Below, in pieces: positions 4,977 through 8,694 of a stretch of DNA of 8,694 bases. Position 1 is the first letter of the stretch. Every line of letters begins with the position of its first letter. Position numbers and translations under genes: made by a program. The notes under the pieces were generated by a model that made no database searches, was not told the origin of the DNA, and worked only from the letters and a program-made list of their open reading frames with translations. The stretch lies in NCBI GenBank assembly GCA_937975735.1, contig CALJUI010000362.1, positions 1-8,694 on the forward strand, read 5' to 3'. Origin of the DNA: an uncultured Rubrivivax sp. Its GTDB lineage: Bacteria; Pseudomonadota; Gammaproteobacteria; Burkholderiales; Burkholderiaceae_C.

Positions 4977-5821
4977 AGTTCGATCTCTCCTTCGAAGACG
5001 GTGGTGGCCGGCCCGGTCATCTTCACGCCGGCGTCGCCGCCGGCCCACTCGATCGTCAGCACGCCGCCGCGGGTGTGCACGTCGACGCTGGGATCGAGCC
5101 AGCCCAGCCGGATGCCGGCGACCACGGCCGCGCAGGCGCCGGTGCCGCAGGCCAGGGTCTCGCCGGCGTCGCGCTCGAACACGCGCAGGCGAATCCGCTG
5201 TCGCGACAGCAACTGCATGAAGCCGGCGTTGACGCCGCGCTGGAAGCGCGCATGGCGCTCGATGCGCGGGCCGTCCTCGGCCACCGGGGCGGCGTCGACG
5301 TCGGCCACCTGGCGCACCGCGTGCGGATTGCCCATCGAGACCATGGCGAACTCGCCGTCCAGTCCTTCCAGCGGCCACAGCGCGAAGCCGTTCTCCTCGC
5401 GCGGGGTCAGCCCGGCGGCGTCGAAGGGCAGCGACCCGGGCGCGAAGTCCGGCGCGCCCATGTCCACGGTGACCCGGCCGTCGGCCTGCTGCTCGAGCTC
5501 GAGCACCCGGTTGACCGTCTGCACGCGCAGCACCCGCTTGTCGCTGAGGCCGCGCTCGCGCACGAACTGCACGAAGCAGCGCGCGCCGTTGCCGCAGTGC
5601 TCGACCTCGTCGCCGCTGGCGCCGTTGAAGATGCGGTAGCGGAAGTCGACGCCGGGCGCGTCGGCCGGCTCGACGAGCAGGATCTGGTCGGCGCCGACGC
5701 CGAAGTGCCGGTCGCCCAGACGCTGCAGCTGCGCGCGGCTGAGCGATAGCGGCGCACGCGTGCCGTCGAGCACGACGAAGTCGTTGCCCGCGCCCTGCAT
5801 CTTCGTGAAACGCTGCCGCAT
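4973..5821 (-). CDS. dapF: Diaminopimelate epimerase
   Basis: DapF (282 residues, the usual length) interconverts LL- and meso-diaminopimelate in the cytoplasm. This is the penultimate step to lysine, and its product is the peptidoglycan cross-linking residue. Both catalytic cysteines and their motifs are present: C76 in EHCGNGARC and C225 in ACGTGACA. The N-terminal signature FTKMQGAGNDFVVLD, the GNPHAV motif (about 164-169) and NAGF are also present. The ATG at 5821 leaves the conserved KMxGxGNDF at residues 7-15 as in other DapF proteins. It starts 7 bp after the upstream acyltransferase stop and its TGA overlaps the DUF484 GTG by four bases, so expression is probably coupled to both. No unusual residues are seen. 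Confidence 0.98.
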   Translation of the reverse strand: MRQRFTKMQGAGNDFVVLDGTRAPLSLSRAQLQRLGDRHFGVGADQILLVEPADAPGVDFRYRIFNGASGDEVEHCGNGARCFVQFVRERGLSDKRVLRVQTVNRVLELEQQADGRVTVDMGAPDFAPGSLPFDAAGLTPREENGFALWPLEGLDGEFAMVSMGNPHAVRQVADVDAAPVAEDGPRIERHARFQRGVNAGFMQLLSRQRIRLRVFERDAGETLACGTGACAAVVAGIRLGWLDPSVDVHTRGGVLTIEWAGGDAGVKMTGPATTVFEGEIEL

Positions 5822-5828
5822 GGCAGCA

Positions 5829-6728
5829 TTATCCCCGTGCGGGTCTCGGCTCGTAGAGGTCGGGCTCGCCGGTTGGCCTGGTCTTGAAGCGCCGGTGCAC
5901 CCACAGGTACTGCGCCGGGTTGTGGCGGATCGCGTCGGCGATCCAGGCGTTCATCCGCGCCGCGTCGGCGACCGGGTCGTCGGTCGGCCAGTCGTCCCAG
6001 GGCCGCTCGAAGCGCACCCGGTAGCCCTGGCCGCCGGGCAGCATCTCGGCCAGCACCGGCTGCACGCGCATGTTCAGCGAGCGCGCCATCTTCGACGGCG
6101 CCAGCAGCGTCGCCGCCGGCACGCCGAAGAAGGGCACGAAGGCGGCCTCGTTGGCGCCGAAGTCCATGTCCGGCAGGTTGAAGAAGGCCGCACCTTCCTT
6201 GCGGATCGCGCGCACCAGCGGCAGCGCGCGCTCGCCGTGGCGCGAGAAGATGCGCGCTCGGCCAAAACGCGTCCGGCCGCGGCGCATCGCCTCGTCGAAC
6301 ACCGGATTGCTCTGCGCCTGGTAGATCGACGCCACCGGATGGGTCTGGAACAGCTGCGTCGCGACGCCGGCCACGTCCAGCCCCATGAAGTGCGGCACCA
6401 GCCACATCACCGGGCGGTCGCTGGTCTCGGCGAGGTCGATCGCGCCCTCGACGTGGATCAGCCGGCGCAGCCGCTCGGGACTGGCGTACCAGAGCAGGCC
6501 GCGCTCGAGCAGGCTGCGACCCAGCCATTCGAAGTGCTCGCGCAGCAGCGCCTCGCGCTCGGCGACGCCGAGCTCGGGCAGGCAGAGCTCGAGGTTGCGC
6601 CGCGCGACGTGCCGCCGGCTGCGCCCGACCCGCAGCAGCAGCCGGCCGAGCGCGCGGCCCAGGCCCGCCTGCACCGGCAGCGGCAGCCAGTGAACGAGCC
6701 ACAGCAGACCGAGCACCAGCCGCGTCAC
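5829..6728 (-). CDS. Lysophospholipid/lipid A acyltransferase (LpxL/HtrB family), copy 1
   Basis: This 299-residue inner-membrane protein belongs to the late lipid A acyltransferases, which add a secondary acyl chain from acyl-ACP to Kdo-lipid A. It has an N-terminal hydrophobic anchor (LVLGLLWLVHWLPLPV, about 4-19). The catalytic HX4D motif is at H113-D118 (VPHFMGLD). NLPDMDFG (184-191) and the C-terminal WVHRRFKTRP signature (276-285) follow. The segment that in many LpxL proteins contains a YRP motif reads SIYQAQSNPVFD, a divergence typical of some betaproteobacterial HtrB paralogues. The GTG start at 6728 overlaps the TGA of the upstream paralogue (GTGA), and dapF follows 7 bp after the stop. 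Which acyl position it modifies (LpxL or LpxM role) cannot be decided from sequence, so no symbol is given. Confidence 0.93.
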   Translation of the reverse strand: MTRLVLGLLWLVHWLPLPVQAGLGRALGRLLLRVGRSRRHVARRNLELCLPELGVAEREALLREHFEWLGRSLLERGLLWYASPERLRRLIHVEGAIDLAETSDRPVMWLVPHFMGLDVAGVATQLFQTHPVASIYQAQSNPVFDEAMRRGRTRFGRARIFSRHGERALPLVRAIRKEGAAFFNLPDMDFGANEAAFVPFFGVPAATLLAPSKMARSLNMRVQPVLAEMLPGGQGYRVRFERPWDDWPTDDPVADAARMNAWIADAIRHNPAQYLWVHRRFKTRPTGEPDLYEPRPARG

Positions 6729-7579
6729 GATGCGGCCTCCTGCCTGGGCGCCTTGTAGCGGTGGTAGCCCCACAGGTACTGCTGCGGGCACTGCGCGATC
6801 ACCGCCTCCATCGACCGGTTGACCGCGCTCGCGGCGGCGGTCTCGTCGGCATCGGCCGCCGGCGGATGCGCCAGCGGCTGCGCGCGCACGACGTAGCCGG
6901 CGCCGCGCGGCAGCCTTTCGCACCACAGCACCGCCAGCGCGGCGCCGGTCTGCTGCGCCAGCCGCGCGGCCAGCGTCATCGTGTAGGCCGGTCGGCCGTA
7001 GAACGGCGCCCAAACGCCCATGCCCTCGGGCGGCACCTGGTCGGGCAGCATGCCCAGCGTCTCGCCCTTCTTCAGCGCGCGCATCAGCTGGCGCACGCCG
7101 GCCAGCGTGGCCGGCGCGGTGGCCAGGTGGTCGCGCGCGCGGGCCGTGGCCTCCAGCTCGCGGAGCCAGGCCTGGCGCGCCGGGCGGTACAGCACGGACA
7201 TCGGCCAGCGCGCGCCGAAGCGCTCGGCATAGGCCTGCGCCGCGACCTCGAAGCTGCCCAGGTGCGGCGTCAGCAGCACGACCCCGGTGGACGTCTCGAG
7301 CAGGTTGGCGAGCCAGTCGGCGCCCTCCCAGCGCACCGGGTCGGCGATCGGCTGCGTGCGTGGGCGCAGCCACAGGCGCGGCAGCTCGGCGGTCAGGCGC
7401 CCGGCCTCGGCCACCGACGCCCGCCGCGCGGCCGAGGAGATGCCGGCCAATGCCGCATTCGCGTGCAGCCGGCGCCGGTAGCTCGGCGACAGCGCCCAGG
7501 CCAGCCAGCCCAGCAGCCCGCCCAGCGCGTGCAGAAACCTCAGGGGGCGCCGGGACAGCCAGCGCAGCAACGACATCAT
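6725..7579 (-). CDS. Lysophospholipid/lipid A acyltransferase (LpxL/HtrB family), copy 2
   Basis: The 284-residue paralogue of the adjacent acyltransferase is the first gene of the minus-strand operon. A hydrophobic N-terminal segment (LHALGGLLGWLAWAL, about 16-30) anchors it to the inner membrane. The catalytic motif reads H106-LGSF-E111 (HX4E), the glutamate variant of the family's HX4D/E. It keeps the YRPAR motif (131-135), GMLPDQ (176-181), PFYGRPA (192-198) and the C-terminal QYLWGYHRYK. The pair therefore looks like an ancient division of labour, each probably adding a different secondary acyl chain to lipid A, rather than a recent tandem duplication. Two ATGs stand side by side (7579 and 7576). 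Only a weak AAGAA precedes them, and a TATA-rich box lies about 7 bp upstream, so a very short or absent leader is possible. Its stop overlaps the next gene's GTG by four bases. Confidence 0.92.
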   Translation of the reverse strand: MMSLLRWLSRRPLRFLHALGGLLGWLAWALSPSYRRRLHANAALAGISSAARRASVAEAGRLTAELPRLWLRPRTQPIADPVRWEGADWLANLLETSTGVVLLTPHLGSFEVAAQAYAERFGARWPMSVLYRPARQAWLRELEATARARDHLATAPATLAGVRQLMRALKKGETLGMLPDQVPPEGMGVWAPFYGRPAYTMTLAARLAQQTGAALAVLWCERLPRGAGYVVRAQPLAHPPAADADETAAASAVNRSMEAVIAQCPQQYLWGYHRYKAPRQEAAS

Positions 7580-7583
7580 GGTT

Positions 7584-7591
7584 CTTATAAT
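7584..7591. promoter_or_regulatory. Divergent -10-like box between lpxL copy 2 and metK
   Basis: A perfect TATAAT occurs on the plus strand at 7586-7591, and its complement overlaps TATAAG on the minus strand (7589-7584). It is the only AT-rich patch in this GC-rich intergenic DNA, so it may serve as the -10 of metK (start near 7598) and possibly of the acyltransferase operon. No convincing -35 hexamer is found 16-18 bp upstream on either strand. Confidence 0.45.
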
Positions 7592-7597
7592 CGGCCG

Positions 7598-7718
7598 GTC
7601 GCCGAGTTAAAGGACAACTTGCGGGGCGACGGTAAACCAAACCGCTAAAGCGTTCGCCGCAATCCAGAAGGTCATCCCGGCCAGGCGACGCAGGGTCAAC
7701 CAACTGGAGTTTATGCAA
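7598..7718 (+). other. metK 5' untranslated leader with foldable core
   Basis: About 120 nt separate the predicted metK transcription start from the coding region. TTGC-GG-GGCGA (7619-7629) can pair with TCGCC-GCAA (7654-7662), a nine base pair stem with a two-G bulge. This stem encloses a small hairpin CGGT/ACCG (7630-7633 with 7641-7644, loop AAACCAA) and a CTAAAGCGT junction. Further on, TCCAG (7663-7667) is complementary to CTGGA (7704-7708), which includes most of the GGAG ribosome binding site (7706-7709). The layout resembles an aptamer followed by a site-masking switch, plausible for a SAM synthetase gene, but it does not match the SAM-I, SAM-II or SAH riboswitch consensus as I know them. 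The pairings are read by eye; no energy or covariation test was done. Confidence 0.35.
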
Positions 7719-8694
7719 GTGGCGAACGACTTCCTCTTCACATCCGAATCGGTCTCCGAAGGCCACCCCGACAAGGTCGCCGACCAGATCTCGGACGCGA
7801 TCCTCGACGCGCTGTTCAAGCAGGACCCGCTCAGCCGGGTCGCCGCCGAGACGCTGACCAACACCGGCCTGGTCGTGCTGGCCGGCGAGATCACGACCAA
7901 CGCGGTCGTCGACTACATCCAGGTCGCGCGCGACACGATCAAGCGCATCGGCTACGACAACACCGACTACGGCATCGACTACAAGGGCTGCGCGGTGCTC
8001 GTGGCCTACGACAAGCAGAGCAACGACATCGCCCAGGGCGTGGACCACGCCAGCGACGACCACCTGAACACCGGCGCCGGCGACCAGGGCCTGATGTTCG
8101 GCTACGCCTGCGACGAGACGCCCGAGCTGATGCCGGCGCCGATCTACTACGCGCACCGGCTGGTCGAGCGCCAGGCGCAGCTGCGCAAGGACGGCCGCCT
8201 GCCCTTCCTGCGCCCCGACGCCAAGAGCCAGGTCACGATGCGCTACGTCGACGGCAAGCCGCACGGCATCTCGACCGTCGTGCTCAGCACGCAGCACCAC
8301 CCGGACCAGAGCGAGAGCCCGAAGAAGATGAAGGCCAGCTTCATCGAGGCGGTGATCGAGGAGATCATCAAGCCGGTGCTGCCGAACGAGTGGCTGAAGG
8401 ACACCGAGTACCTGATCAACCCGACCGGCCGCTTCGTCGTCGGCGGCCCGCAGGGCGATTGCGGCCTGACGGGCCGCAAGATCATCGTCGACACCTACGG
8501 CGGCGCCTGCCCGCACGGTGGCGGCGCCTTCAGCGGCAAGGACCCGAGCAAGGTCGACCGCTCGGCGGCCTACGCCTGCCGCTACGTCGCCAAGAACATC
8601 GTCGCCGCCGGGCTGGCGCGGCAGTGCCAGATCCAGGTCGCCTACGCGATCGGCGTCGCGCGGCCGATGAACATCACCGTCTACACCGAAGGCA
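7719..8694 (+). CDS. metK: S-adenosylmethionine synthetase (3' end beyond window)
   Basis: MetK makes S-adenosylmethionine from methionine and ATP, releasing phosphate and pyrophosphate. The window holds the first 325 of about 390 residues. Signatures are complete: ESVSEGHPDK (10-19), GAGDQGLMFGYACDE (119-133), the GGPQGDCGLTGRKIIVDTYGG block (242-262, read as two parts) and the GGGAFSGKDPSKVDRS P-loop-like motif (267-282). The GTG at 7719 is preferred because it gives the family's standard MANDFLFTSES start and stands 9 nt after GGAG (7706-7709). An in-frame ATG at 7713 adds two residues but is only 3 nt from that site. The gene diverges from the lipid A/dapF/xerC operon and has a long leader, pointing to its own regulation. 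The reading frame is undamaged and simply runs off the window. Confidence 0.98.
   Translation, partial: MANDFLFTSESVSEGHPDKVADQISDAILDALFKQDPLSRVAAETLTNTGLVVLAGEITTNAVVDYIQVARDTIKRIGYDNTDYGIDYKGCAVLVAYDKQSNDIAQGVDHASDDHLNTGAGDQGLMFGYACDETPELMPAPIYYAHRLVERQAQLRKDGRLPFLRPDAKSQVTMRYVDGKPHGISTVVLSTQHHPDQSESPKKMKASFIEAVIEEIIKPVLPNEWLKDTEYLINPTGRFVVGGPQGDCGLTGRKIIVDTYGGACPHGGGAFSGKDPSKVDRSAAYACRYVAKNIVAAGLARQCQIQVAYAIGVARPMNITVYTEG

Noticed and set aside
7598..7718. Known SAH, SAM-I or SAM-II riboswitch upstream of metK
   Set aside because: A GCCAGGC-like string is present, but the other conserved parts of those consensus sequences are not, so no known class is claimed.
5829..8516. An 895-codon open frame on the minus strand
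   Set aside because: Its left third is the real acyltransferase from the GTG at 6728; the rest is antisense to metK or out of frame in the second acyltransferase, a common effect of high GC content.
1..8694. CRISPR arrays, tRNA/rRNA genes, complete insertion sequences
   Set aside because: No regularly spaced repeats, cloverleaf or rRNA-like sequence, and no transposase frame was found; the only recombinase is the chromosomal XerC.

Overview
The window is GC-rich, gene-dense DNA from a betaproteobacterium. The ordered set metK <> lpxL - lpxL - dapF - DUF484 - xerC, together with the protein sequences (for example the MetK N-terminus MANDFLFTSES), points to Burkholderiales, probably the Rubrivivax/Leptothrix/Ideonella group. 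The order-level assignment is well supported; the genus-level guess is from memory of protein families only.

Right two thirds (3376-8694): a core chromosomal block. Reading leftwards on the minus strand, two lipid A acyltransferase paralogues, diaminopimelate epimerase, a DUF484 protein and the tyrosine recombinase XerC are packed with 1-4 bp overlaps or a 7 bp gap. This is a translationally coupled operon for envelope building (lipid A, meso-DAP) and chromosome dimer resolution. metK, incomplete at the right edge, diverges from it. It has an untranslated leader of about 120 nt that can fold and may pair with its own ribosome binding site.

Middle (3227-3375): the 3' end of xerC is duplicated. 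A second copy of the last ~55 bp, including a perfect 38 bp match, lies 146 bp away in the same orientation. The gap between the copies holds three hairpins, and the gene-side copy is flanked by 10 bp direct repeats. This looks like an attachment-site-type or insertion scar.

Left third (287-3129): accessory cargo. A soluble TIR-domain protein with a predicted NADase glutamate and an unclassified helical C-terminus is followed after 10 bp by a two-lobed retropepsin-like aspartic protease with a C-terminal PDZ domain. Convergent to these is a cysteine-rich lipoprotein of unknown function with its own promoter-like sequence. The TIR/protease pair is the best candidate in the window for an undescribed (possibly anti-phage or stress-response) module, although the protease carries an export-like signal that complicates a joint function.

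Left edge (1-278): two broken genes meet. The N-terminus of an RlmI-type 23S rRNA methyltransferase (minus strand) runs into an internal piece of an enoyl-CoA hydratase gene (plus strand) at about position 111-123. This is either a genuine rearrangement or a chimeric assembly join. If rlmI is the native neighbour of xerC in this lineage, the TIR/protease/lipoprotein block is an insertion between them.
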